12,580 nucleotides of DNA from Oscillospiraceae bacterium (GTDB lineage: Bacteria > Bacillota > Clostridia > Oscillospirales > Oscillospiraceae), in the NCBI GenBank assembly GCA_016296235.1, contig JAEDJR010000039.1, forward strand, positions 1-12,580. Direction: 5' to 3'. The notes beneath the pieces were generated by a model. It was given only the letters and a program-made list of their open reading frames with translations, did no database searches and was not told the origin of the DNA. The position numbers were made by a program, and so were the translations under genes. This document shows, one piece after another, positions 1-5,904 of this stretch (within the stretch, counting starts at the first letter, position 1; each line of letters opens with the position of its first letter).

Positions 1-1
1 C

Positions 2-52
2 TGCGCCCTGTGGATCTCCAAACTGGAGCACAAAAAATCCGTCCGCGTGTGA
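2..52 (+). CDS. C-terminal tail of an upstream gene (partial)
   Basis: The frame starting at base 2 reads CALWISKLEHKKSVRV and stops at TGA 50-52. The stop lies 13 bases before a strong intrinsic terminator on the same strand, which is where the end of a rightward gene is expected. The other two frames stay open through the terminator and repeat, which argues against them. Too little is left to name the product. The gene body lies outside the window, so even the frame choice is an inference from the terminator position. Confidence 0.38.
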   Translation, partial: CALWISKLEHKKSVRV

Positions 53-65
53 AATCACACAGGCC

Positions 66-93
66 AGGCCTCCCCTCCCGGGGAGGCCTTTTT
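66..93 (+). terminator. Intrinsic terminator of the upstream gene
   Basis: A perfect 10-bp GC-rich stem (AGGCCTCCCC at 66-75 pairs with GGGGAGGCCT at 80-89) closes a TCCC loop. The stem runs directly into five T at 89-93. This is a textbook rho-independent terminator for rightward transcription. It separates the upstream gene from the nuclease operon. Confidence 0.82.
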
Positions 94-107
94 GCGCGGC
101 GATCCCG

Positions 108-262
108 AAAAGGCTTCTCCTTGAGGAGAAGCTGTCGGCCTCAAGGCCGACTGATGAGGTGTGCGGGGAAAAGCCGCGTTTTCGTGGAGCTTCCGGCGAA
201 TTCGCAGCTTTTCCACCTCATCCGGCGCTTCGCGCCACCTTCCCCCCAAGGGGAAGGCTTTT
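108..262. repeat. MITE-like palindromic intergenic repeat
   Basis: The left end (AAAAGGCTTCTCCTTGAGG from 108) and the right end (CCCCAAGGGGAAGGCTTTT to 262) are imperfect inverted copies of each other. Inside them are GATGAGGTG (153-161) and its complement CACCTCATC (214-222). Each half holds its own small hairpins: GCTTCTCC/GGAGAAGC at 113-132, GTCGGCC/GGCCGAC at 134-151, GGCGC/GCGCC at 224-236 and CCTTCCCC/GGGGAAGG at 239-257. No reading frame here looks like a protein gene. It resembles the dispersed palindromic repeats common between genes in Oscillospirales, which is a family-level recollection and not a search result. Confidence 0.68.
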
Positions 263-290
263 GGTGCCTTCAGGATACGGCGCTGCAGAC

Positions 291-319
291 TTGCCGCTGG
301 GGCGGTTTTTTGTTATAAT
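291..319 (+). promoter_or_regulatory. Sigma-A type promoter with extended -10 for the nuclease operon
   Basis: The -35 candidate is TTGCCG (291-296). A 17-base spacer leads to a perfect -10 TATAAT (314-319), preceded by TG at 311-312, giving an extended -10. Transcription would begin near 326, at the very start of the Shine-Dalgarno AGAAAGGAG (326-334). The leader before ATG 343 would therefore be only about 17 bases. It follows the palindromic repeat directly. Confidence 0.68.
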
Positions 320-342
320 CAGGGCAGAAAGGAGTGGGTTCC

Positions 343-1395
343 ATGCTTCAAATTCTCCATGCCGCCGATCTGCACCTGGATTCCCCCTTCGCGGGCCTGA
401 GTCCGGAGCAGGCGACCCAGCGGCGGGGGCTGCAGCGGCAGCTGCCGGGACAGATTGTGGATCTGGCCAACGACCTGGGCTGCCGGCTGCTGCTGCTGGC
501 CGGCGACGTGTTTGACGGGGAGCGGGTCTGCCCCGAGACCATCGAGGCCCTGCAGGCGGCCTTTGCCCGCTGCCGCGCCCGGGTGTTCATCGCGCCGGGA
601 AACCACGATCCCTATGACAGCCGTTCCCCCTGGGCCTGCGCTCCCTGGCCGGAGAACGTGCATATTTTCACCGGCGCCCAGGAATCCGTGACCCTGCCGG
701 AGCTGGGCTGCCGGGTCTGGGGCGCGGCCTTCACCGCAGGGACGTGCCACGACGGCCTGCGGCCCGTGGAATCCGAGGGGCTGCTGGAGCTGGGTGTCTT
801 TCACGGCGATCCGGAGAAGCCCGGCCCCTACCGGTATCTCTCTCAGGCGGAGCTGGAGGCCAGCGGCCTGGACTACCTGGCCCTGGGCCATATTCACAAG
901 ACTTCCCTGCCTCGTAAGGCCGGGAAAACCTGGTACGGCTGGCCCGGGGTGGCGTTGGGCCGGGGCTTCGACGAGTGCGGCGTCCACGGGGTGTTCCATG
1001 TGACTCTGGACGGCGGCGGCTGCCACGCGGAGCTGCTGCCCCTGTCCGGCCCGCGGTACGAGCGCATCACCGTCCGGGCCGGGGAGGAGCCGGTTCTGCC
1101 GGAGGACTGCAGCAATCTGATCTGCCGCCTGATCTTCACCGGGGAATCCGAGCCTCTGGATCTGGAGCGGCTGCGGGAGACCCTGGCGCCCCGGTTTCTG
1201 GCCCTGGAGCTGCGGGACGAGACCACGCCGCCCCCCGCCCTGTGGGACAGCTGCGGCGACGGAACCCTGCGGGGCCTGGCCATGGACGCCCTGCGGGCCA
1301 GGTATGACCGGGCGGAACCGGCGGAACGGCCGGCCATTGTGCTGGCGGCCCGCTATGTGCTGGCGGCTCTGGAAGGGAGGGAAGCGCCGTGCTGA
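343..1395 (+). CDS. SbcD/YhaO-like metallophosphoesterase (DNA repair exonuclease subunit)
   Basis: Predicted nuclease subunit of an SbcCD/Mre11-Rad50-like complex, which uses two Mn ions to trim DNA ends and hairpins in the cytoplasm. The 350-aa protein shows the calcineurin-like phosphoesterase motifs in order: DLHLD (residues 9-13), GDVFD (54-58), GNHDP (86-90), HGD (154-156) and GHIH (182-185). After about residue 240 there is a less conserved C-terminal region, as in SbcD/YhaO where it docks on the ATPase. I chose ATG 343 because AGAAAGGAG ends 8 bases upstream. An in-frame GTG at 334 overlaps that ribosome site and is unlikely. The stop overlaps the next gene's start by 7 bases, which indicates coupled translation and a physical partnership. 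Classic SbcD versus B. subtilis YhaO cannot be separated by eye; the partner looks more YhaN-like. Confidence 0.93.
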   Translation: MLQILHAADLHLDSPFAGLSPEQATQRRGLQRQLPGQIVDLANDLGCRLLLLAGDVFDGERVCPETIEALQAAFARCRARVFIAPGNHDPYDSRSPWACAPWPENVHIFTGAQESVTLPELGCRVWGAAFTAGTCHDGLRPVESEGLLELGVFHGDPEKPGPYRYLSQAELEASGLDYLALGHIHKTSLPRKAGKTWYGWPGVALGRGFDECGVHGVFHVTLDGGGCHAELLPLSGPRYERITVRAGEEPVLPEDCSNLICRLIFTGESEPLDLERLRETLAPRFLALELRDETTPPPALWDSCGDGTLRGLAMDALRARYDRAEPAERPAIVLAARYVLAALEGREAPC

Positions 1396-3377
1396 TTCGG
1401 AAGATGACAGCCACCTTCGGATGCCTGGATCAGGCGGAACTGACCCTGGAGCCGGGTCTGAACCGGCTGCGGCTGGACAACGAGCAGGGAAAATCCACCT
1501 GGGCCGCCTTCCTGACGGCCATGTTCTACGGCATTGACACCAGCAAGCGGTCGGTCAAGGGCCGTCTGACGGAAAAGAGCCGCTACCAGCCCTGGAGCGG
1601 CAAGGCCATGGCGGGCACCGTGGAGCTGGAATGGCAGGGCCGGGTGCTGGTGCTGCAGCGGACCTCCGAACGGGGCAAGCCCATGGCCAGCTTCCGGGCG
1701 TGGGACAAGGAAACGGGCCGGGACGTGCCGGAGCTGACGGCGTCCAACTGCGGCCTGACCCTGCTGGGGGTGGAGCGCAGCGTGTTCCAGCGCAGCGCAT
1801 TTCTCAGCGGCGCGGAGCTGGCGGTGTCCCAGGATCAGGATCTGGCCCGGCGGCTGGGAAGCCTGGCGGCCACAGGCCGGGCCGGGGACAGCTATCCGGC
1901 GGCGGAGGAGCGGCTGAAGCTGTGGCAGAACCGCTGCCGCTACCATAAAACCGGCCTGATTCCCGAGACCGAGGCCAGGCTCCGCCAGACGGAGGGGACC
2001 CTGGAGGCAGTGGAGGAGCTGCGCCGCCGCCGCATGGAGCTGACCGGGGAGCTGACCCGGGATGCGGCCCGGGCGGACCGGCTGGAGCAGCAGGCCCGGG
2101 AAGAGGCCCGGGAGCGCCGGACGCTGCTGCGCAACGCGCTGGAGCAGGCCCACATCCGGGCCGAGGCCAAGGCGTCCCAGACGGCCGCTCTGCCGCCGGA
2201 GCCGGAGCTGCAGCGGCTTCTGGCCCGGCTGGAGGCTGTGCGGGTTTCTGACTGCGGCCCGGAGCCGCCCTGTCCCCCGGCCCTGGCCGGCGTTCCGGCG
2301 GAGGATGTCTGGCCCAAGGCCCAGCGGGACGCTGCGGACTATGAAGCCCTGGAGACGGCAAAGGCGGGCAGTCTCCTGCCGCCGGTGCTGCTGGGCGGGA
2401 TTCTGGCGCTGCTGGCTCTGGCAGCTGGGATCTGGGGGCCGTGGCCCCTGTGTCTGGCCCTGGCTCTGGGCGTATTGGGCGCCGCTGCCTGGGGCGTGAC
2501 GGTTCTGCGGCGGCAAAAAGAGGCAAAACAGGCCGGGGAGCAGGCCCGGGCGCTGCTGAATTCCTACGGCGCGGCGTCCAAAGGGGAACTGCTGACCGCC
2601 GCCCTGGCCCGGCGGGACTGGCTCCTGGCCCAGGCCCAGGCGGAACGGCAGACCTGGGAGCAGGCGGCGCTGCTGGAACAGATTGCTGCCTTTGCCCCGG
2701 AGGCCGGTACGGCGGAGGCGGCCCGTGAGGCCCTGGAGCAGGCCCTGACCCTGCAGCAGCAGGCGGCAGCGGCCCGGCGAGAGCTGGAACGTGCGGAGCA
2801 GCAGCTTCAGAACGACCGGCCCGATGCCCCGAATCCCCAGGCGGTGGAACTGCGGCGGCACTGCGCTGCGCTGCAGGCGGAGCTGACCTCCGACGCCCGG
2901 CAGGAGGAGGCCCTGGGCGGCTGGGAGGCCCTGACCGCCAGGGCGGAGGGCCTGCGGGAGACGCTGACGGCCCTGGAAACCCGGGAGCGGGCGGTGATTC
3001 TGGCCCGGGAGGTTCTGGCCGCCGCCAATGAGCAGCTGGCCCAGGTCTATTCGCCCCAGCTGACGGGTCTGGCGGGCGAGTATCTGCGGCAGCTGACCCG
3101 GGGGCACTATGACGGCCTGGTGCTGGAGCAGCCTTTGGAGCTCAGCGTCCGGGAGACGGAAACGGGCCTGGTGCGGCCTCTGGCGGCCCTGAGCCGCGGC
3201 ACCCAGGATCAGGCCTGGCTGGCGCTGCGGCTGGCCATGACCGGGCTTCTGCTGCCGGAGGAGACACCGGTGGTGCTGGACGACGCCCTGTTGACCTTTG
3301 ACCCCAGCCGGGAGCAGGCAGCCATGGAACTGCTGGCCCGGGAAAACCGGCAGGTGCTGCTGTTCTCCTGCCGGTAA
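1389..3377 (+). CDS. SbcC/YhaN-like AAA ATPase with coiled coils and two membrane helices
   Basis: Predicted SMC-type ATPase partner of the upstream nuclease. The N-terminal half-site has the P-loop DNEQGKST (residues 30-37), where this family usually has ENEAGKST. The C-terminal half-site has the ABC-like signature LSRGTQDQ (601-608) and Walker B VVLDDAL (628-634), followed by the short end QVLLFSCR. Between them are charged, Ala/Glu/Arg-rich coiled-coil stretches (about 195-265 and 375-550). They flank two adjacent hydrophobic helices (about 329-347 and 352-371), a feature known from YhaN-type proteins and absent from E. coli SbcC. No CxxC zinc hook is present. At 662 aa it is much shorter than SbcC (about 1,000) or YhaN (about 960), although both ATPase halves are intact. 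It starts at GTG 1389, with GGGAGG 8 bases upstream inside the previous gene. Confidence 0.92.
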   Translation: MLIRKMTATFGCLDQAELTLEPGLNRLRLDNEQGKSTWAAFLTAMFYGIDTSKRSVKGRLTEKSRYQPWSGKAMAGTVELEWQGRVLVLQRTSERGKPMASFRAWDKETGRDVPELTASNCGLTLLGVERSVFQRSAFLSGAELAVSQDQDLARRLGSLAATGRAGDSYPAAEERLKLWQNRCRYHKTGLIPETEARLRQTEGTLEAVEELRRRRMELTGELTRDAARADRLEQQAREEARERRTLLRNALEQAHIRAEAKASQTAALPPEPELQRLLARLEAVRVSDCGPEPPCPPALAGVPAEDVWPKAQRDAADYEALETAKAGSLLPPVLLGGILALLALAAGIWGPWPLCLALALGVLGAAAWGVTVLRRQKEAKQAGEQARALLNSYGAASKGELLTAALARRDWLLAQAQAERQTWEQAALLEQIAAFAPEAGTAEAAREALEQALTLQQQAAAARRELERAEQQLQNDRPDAPNPQAVELRRHCAALQAELTSDARQEEALGGWEALTARAEGLRETLTALETRERAVILAREVLAAANEQLAQVYSPQLTGLAGEYLRQLTRGHYDGLVLEQPLELSVRETETGLVRPLAALSRGTQDQAWLALRLAMTGLLLPEETPVVLDDALLTFDPSREQAAMELLARENRQVLLFSCR

Positions 3378-3660
3378 GATAAAAAAAGCCCGGCAGCGCG
3401 CTCCCCGCAAGGGAGCGCCGCCTGTGACGGAGTCAAGCGACCGCAGCGGTTGGGCAGGCACTTGCCTTTGCACAAACGAAGTGCAGGGCAAATGTTTCGT
3501 GCCAACCCGGATGCTGCAGGTTTGCAATTGTATCGTTTCCAGGTAAAACAGCTTGTTGATACAACCCCCAGTCAGCTTCGCTGACAGCCCCCTAAAGAGG
3601 GGGCACGAGGGGTGCGATACAAACCCCAATTTATGTATGTATCATTTTATTTCTATTCCC
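3378..3660. other. Gene-free gap with nested hairpins, no recognised RNA
   Basis: No reading frame here has protein-like composition. The stretch is rich in inverted repeats. There is an 8-bp stem GCGCTCCC/GGGAGCGC (3398-3405 with 3411-3418). A nested set follows: GGCAC/GTGCC (3457-3461 with 3499-3503), TTGCC/GGCAA (3462-3466 with 3487-3491) and TGCAC/GTGCA (3469-3473 with 3481-3485). A further inverted pair is TTGTATC/GATACAA (3528-3534 with 3558-3564). None is followed by a T-run, so no intrinsic terminator for the ATPase gene is apparent. The region could be an uncharacterised structured RNA, a dispersed repeat, or both. I do not match it to a known RNA family. Confidence 0.5.
3571..3604. 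repeat. Double-hairpin palindromic repeat
   Basis: Two short perfect hairpins sit side by side: GTCAGC/GCTGAC around TTC (3571-3585), then GCCCCCT/AGGGGGC around AAAG (3587-3604). Near-identical words, GATACAACCCCCA (3558-3570) and GATACAAACCCCA (3616-3628), flank the pair on both sides as direct repeats. They could be target-site duplications or simply part of the unit. Similar double-hairpin units are, as far as I recall, abundant between genes of related gut Firmicutes. Confidence 0.6.
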
Positions 3661-3670
3661 CACTGCGGCG

Positions 3671-3699
3671 TTGCTTTTTTCTGCCGGGAAAGTTATAAT
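3671..3699 (+). promoter_or_regulatory. Sigma-A type promoter for the L,D-transpeptidase gene
   Basis: TTGCTT (3671-3676), a 17-base spacer and a perfect TATAAT (3694-3699) lie 50 bases upstream of the ATG. A 7-bp hairpin CAAAAAG/CTTTTTG with an AGGGG loop (3702-3720) falls at the expected transcription start, so it could shape the 5' end of the messenger. The ribosome site is weak (GGGGA at 3737-3741). Confidence 0.65.
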
Positions 3700-3749
3700 G
3701 TCAAAAAGAGGGGCTTTTTGGAAGCCACGGGAGAGCGGGGAATGCGTAT

Positions 3750-5147
3750 ATGAAAAAGACCTATATCATCTGTACGATTCTGGTGGTGCTGGTGCTGGCG
3801 GCCGGGGTGGCGGGATTTTTGCTGACCGGCAATGCCGCCACGGAGGCGGAGGACGCCCAGGGCGCTGTTTACCGGATCTACAACCGGATGCTGGACAACG
3901 CCGCCCGGTCCAGTGTGACCGTGACCGAGGACGGCGTGGTGGTCGGCACCTACACCCTGGGCCAGCTGGGCGTTCTGGCCGATACCCAGGCCGCTGTGGA
4001 CGCCTGCTTCCAGGAGGACGACCGCATGGATCCCAAGCAGTTTGCCGGCCTGAGCGTCAAGGAAAAGCTGCGCTGGAACGAACAGCCCCATCCGCAGAAT
4101 CCTACGGCGGCCGTGCCTCTGCAAAACCTGGATCTGTACGAAGCCATGGAGGATCTGGTGTTGATTCCCCGCACCCAGGCCCAGAACGCCTACGCCGAAT
4201 TGGTGGACGGGGTCTATATGGTTCATGAGGAGGTGCCCGGCACGGTGCTGCAGGCACCCCAGGTGCAGGCGGCTCTGGCCCGGGCCATGGAGTCCATGAC
4301 CATCACCGCCGACGCCCCCACCGAAATCCGCTTCGAGGTGACGGACAGCCCCGACTGCTATCTGCCGCCGGAGAAAACCGTGGCCAACACGTTCTTTGAC
4401 TTCCCCGCCATGCTGGCCGAGGACATCCGGGACATGACCGTGACCGTGGACTTCCACGGCTCCGTGGAAACCCTCACCCAGGAGCAGCTGCGCCAGGTGC
4501 TGAAAACCTCGGAAAAGGGCAGCGTTCTGGTGGATGGCGACGCCCTGCGGGCCGTCATCGGACAGTGGGCCGCCCAGTACAAGGCCGGCAATACGCCCTA
4601 CCTTCTGGACGCCTATGTGGGCGGCGTCAAGCCCATCGATTTCCTGACCGTGGACTACGACGTGGACGAGGCGGGCCTGTTTGACCTGCTGTCCGAGACC
4701 CTGCCGGACATGGAGGACGCGGCCCTGGAGGCCCCCTGGCTGTGCTGGCGCAAGGGCGAGGCCTTCACCCTGGGGGAGGAATATGTGGAAATCGACATCC
4801 CCAACCAGGTCATGACCTATTTCAAGGACGGAGAGGTCTTCCTGTCCACCGACGTGGTCACCGGCGCCTCCTGGGGCTACCCCACGCCCCCCGGCCTGTA
4901 TAAGGTGGAGAACAAGGACACCAACTGCTGGCTCTCCGGCGAGGACTACAACGTCCATGTGGACTACTGGGTGGGCTTCATCGGCTACAACATCGGCATC
5001 CACGACGCCAAATGGCGCACCAAGTTCGGCGGCGAGAACTATGTCAAAAACGGTTCCCACGGCTGCGTCAATACCCCGTCGGAGGCCATGACCCAGCTGT
5101 ATGAAGCTATCGAGGTCGGCGTCCCGGTGCTGGTCTACGGAAAATAG
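3750..5147 (+). CDS. Membrane-anchored L,D-transpeptidase (PG_binding_4 and YkuD domains)
   Basis: Predicted extracytoplasmic enzyme that makes 3-3 cross-links in peptidoglycan or otherwise acts on stem peptides through a catalytic cysteine. The 465-aa protein begins with MKKTY and a single hydrophobic helix (about 5-26), with no clear signal-peptidase site, so it probably stays anchored. A middle region (about 170-305, including DCYLPPEKTV and a segment around TVTVDFHG) resembles the VanW/PG_binding_4 module that often precedes YkuD in Clostridia. The C-terminal YkuD domain (about 343-465) carries the catalytic set H418-D419 and SHGCVN (436-441), with nucleophile C439. Asn replaces the more common Arg after SHGC(V/I), as often seen in Firmicutes. 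Because such enzymes cross-link without D,D-transpeptidases they can confer beta-lactam tolerance, but nothing in this sequence shows that role. It has its own promoter. Confidence 0.93.
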   Translation: MKKTYIICTILVVLVLAAGVAGFLLTGNAATEAEDAQGAVYRIYNRMLDNAARSSVTVTEDGVVVGTYTLGQLGVLADTQAAVDACFQEDDRMDPKQFAGLSVKEKLRWNEQPHPQNPTAAVPLQNLDLYEAMEDLVLIPRTQAQNAYAELVDGVYMVHEEVPGTVLQAPQVQAALARAMESMTITADAPTEIRFEVTDSPDCYLPPEKTVANTFFDFPAMLAEDIRDMTVTVDFHGSVETLTQEQLRQVLKTSEKGSVLVDGDALRAVIGQWAAQYKAGNTPYLLDAYVGGVKPIDFLTVDYDVDEAGLFDLLSETLPDMEDAALEAPWLCWRKGEAFTLGEEYVEIDIPNQVMTYFKDGEVFLSTDVVTGASWGYPTPPGLYKVENKDTNCWLSGEDYNVHVDYWVGFIGYNIGIHDAKWRTKFGGENYVKNGSHGCVNTPSEAMTQLYEAIEVGVPVLVYGK

Positions 5148-5163
5148 AGACACGCGATCGACC

Positions 5164-5217
5164 ATCGTTCAAAAGGAACGCCGCGGCCAGCTGGCCGCAG
5201 CGGAGAGCAAGAACGAT
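5164..5217 (+). other. Nested palindrome in the spacer before the DUF2284 gene
   Basis: An outer 7-bp inverted pair, ATCGTTC (5164-5170) and GAACGAT (5211-5217), encloses a perfect 16-bp palindrome made of GCGGCCAG and CTGGCCGC (5183-5198). GTTC/GAAC (5167-5170 with 5176-5179) offers a competing small hairpin. No T-run follows, so it is not a standard terminator for the preceding gene. It may be a structured leader of the next gene or a dispersed repeat. I do not recognise a known riboswitch. Confidence 0.5.
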
Positions 5218-5246
5218 CAGATCTGAGTGGGAGAACGCCGGAAACA

Positions 5247-5789
5247 ATGAGAAATACGCCATTTTGTGAGCCTGATTTGGAACAGAAACTGCAAAGCATC
5301 GGTGTTTCAGCCAGCGGATATCTGAAAACAGCTGAAATTGCTTTTTCCTCCGAGGTGCGAAAAATCTGTGAGGAAAATCATTGCCGCAACTACGCCAAGA
5401 CCTGGGCGTGTCCTCCCGGCGCCGGCTCTCTGGAGGATTGCAGACAGCAAATTCTGTCCTACCCATGGGCCCTGGTCTTTGCCTCGGTATACGACCTGCA
5501 GGACAGCTTTGACATCGAAGGCATGCAACAGGGGCACCGGGCCTTCAAGGAGGTCTGCGACCGCCTGTACGACCTGTTGGAGCAGCCGGTTCTGCTGCTG
5601 TCCAATGAGGGCTGCATCCGGTGCAGAACCTGCACCTACCCCCAGGCCCCCTGCCGCTTTCCTGAGAAGCTGTTCCCGTCCCTGGAAGGGTACGGTATTT
5701 TGGTGAACCAGTTGGCCCGCCTGGCGGGAATCCCTTATAACTTCGGCATCAACAAGGTGGCGTTCTTCGGCATGGTGTGCTTTCGGTGA
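5247..5789 (+). CDS. DUF2284 cysteine-rich, putative metal-binding protein
   Basis: A 180-aa soluble protein of the DUF2284 (COG5423-like) type, annotated elsewhere only as predicted metal-binding, with no established reaction. The pattern is clear. An N-terminal cysteine group C41, C46 and C55 includes the WACPPG element (53-58). A later ferredoxin-like cluster C123-x2-C126-x2-C129-x6-C136 could bind an Fe-S cluster. The region GIPYNFGINKVAFFG (161-175) is typical of the C-terminus of this family. There is no signal peptide or membrane helix, so it is probably cytoplasmic. The start ATG 5247 has a poor ribosome site (GGGAG lies 13 bases away), yet no better in-frame start precedes it. The nested palindrome just upstream may matter for its expression. 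The function is unknown. Confidence 0.85.
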   Translation: MRNTPFCEPDLEQKLQSIGVSASGYLKTAEIAFSSEVRKICEENHCRNYAKTWACPPGAGSLEDCRQQILSYPWALVFASVYDLQDSFDIEGMQQGHRAFKEVCDRLYDLLEQPVLLLSNEGCIRCRTCTYPQAPCRFPEKLFPSLEGYGILVNQLARLAGIPYNFGINKVAFFGMVCFR

Positions 5790-5800
5790 AAGCGGAGCGC

Positions 5801-5831
5801 AAAAAAATATCGGCGGGGGCAAGCCCCCGCC
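5801..5831 (-). terminator. Intrinsic terminator of the hemW-lepA direction
   Basis: Read leftward, a 9-bp GC stem (5823-5831 with 5812-5820, two-base loop) is followed by GATA and then seven T (complement of A 5801-5807). It lies about 75 bases past the hemW stop, between convergent genes. On the plus strand the same stem has no T-run, so it mainly serves the leftward genes. Confidence 0.68.
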
Positions 5832-5841
5832 CTATGATGCA

Positions 5842-5871
5842 TGTAGGGGACGCATATATGCGTCCCCTACA
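5842..5871. repeat. Perfect 30-bp palindrome between convergent genes
   Basis: Bases 5842-5871 form a perfect inverted repeat, with half-site TGTAGGGGACGCATA followed by its exact complement. It lies 52 bases after the DUF2284 stop and 33 bases before the hemW stop. The sequence after it on the plus strand (AATTTATCATTTT) is T-rich but broken, so it could be a weak terminator for the rightward gene. It also looks like a dispersed intergenic palindrome. Confidence 0.65.
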
Positions 5872-5904
5872 ATTTATCATTTTGCAGTTTTCATTCCGTC
5901 AGGT

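Noticed and set aside
294..311. Terminator-like CCGC/GCGG plus T-run before the nuclease gene
   Set aside because: The stem is only 4 bp and overlaps a much better promoter (-35 at 291, -10 at 314).
3398..3418. Intrinsic terminator for the ATPase gene
   Set aside because: The 8-bp stem is good but no T-run follows it. The nearby A-run (3381-3387) is separated from the stem by 10 bases on the opposite strand.
1353..3629. A long open frame (758 codons) on the minus strand over the ATPase gene
   Set aside because: It is antisense to a clear ATPase with intact motifs. The Gln/Pro/Arg/Leu-rich product and the absence of stops come from GC-rich codon bias, and it runs through the downstream repeats.
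3693..5165. A 490-codon minus-strand frame opposite the L,D-transpeptidase gene
   Set aside because: An antisense shadow of a gene with a complete catalytic motif; its composition is not protein-like.
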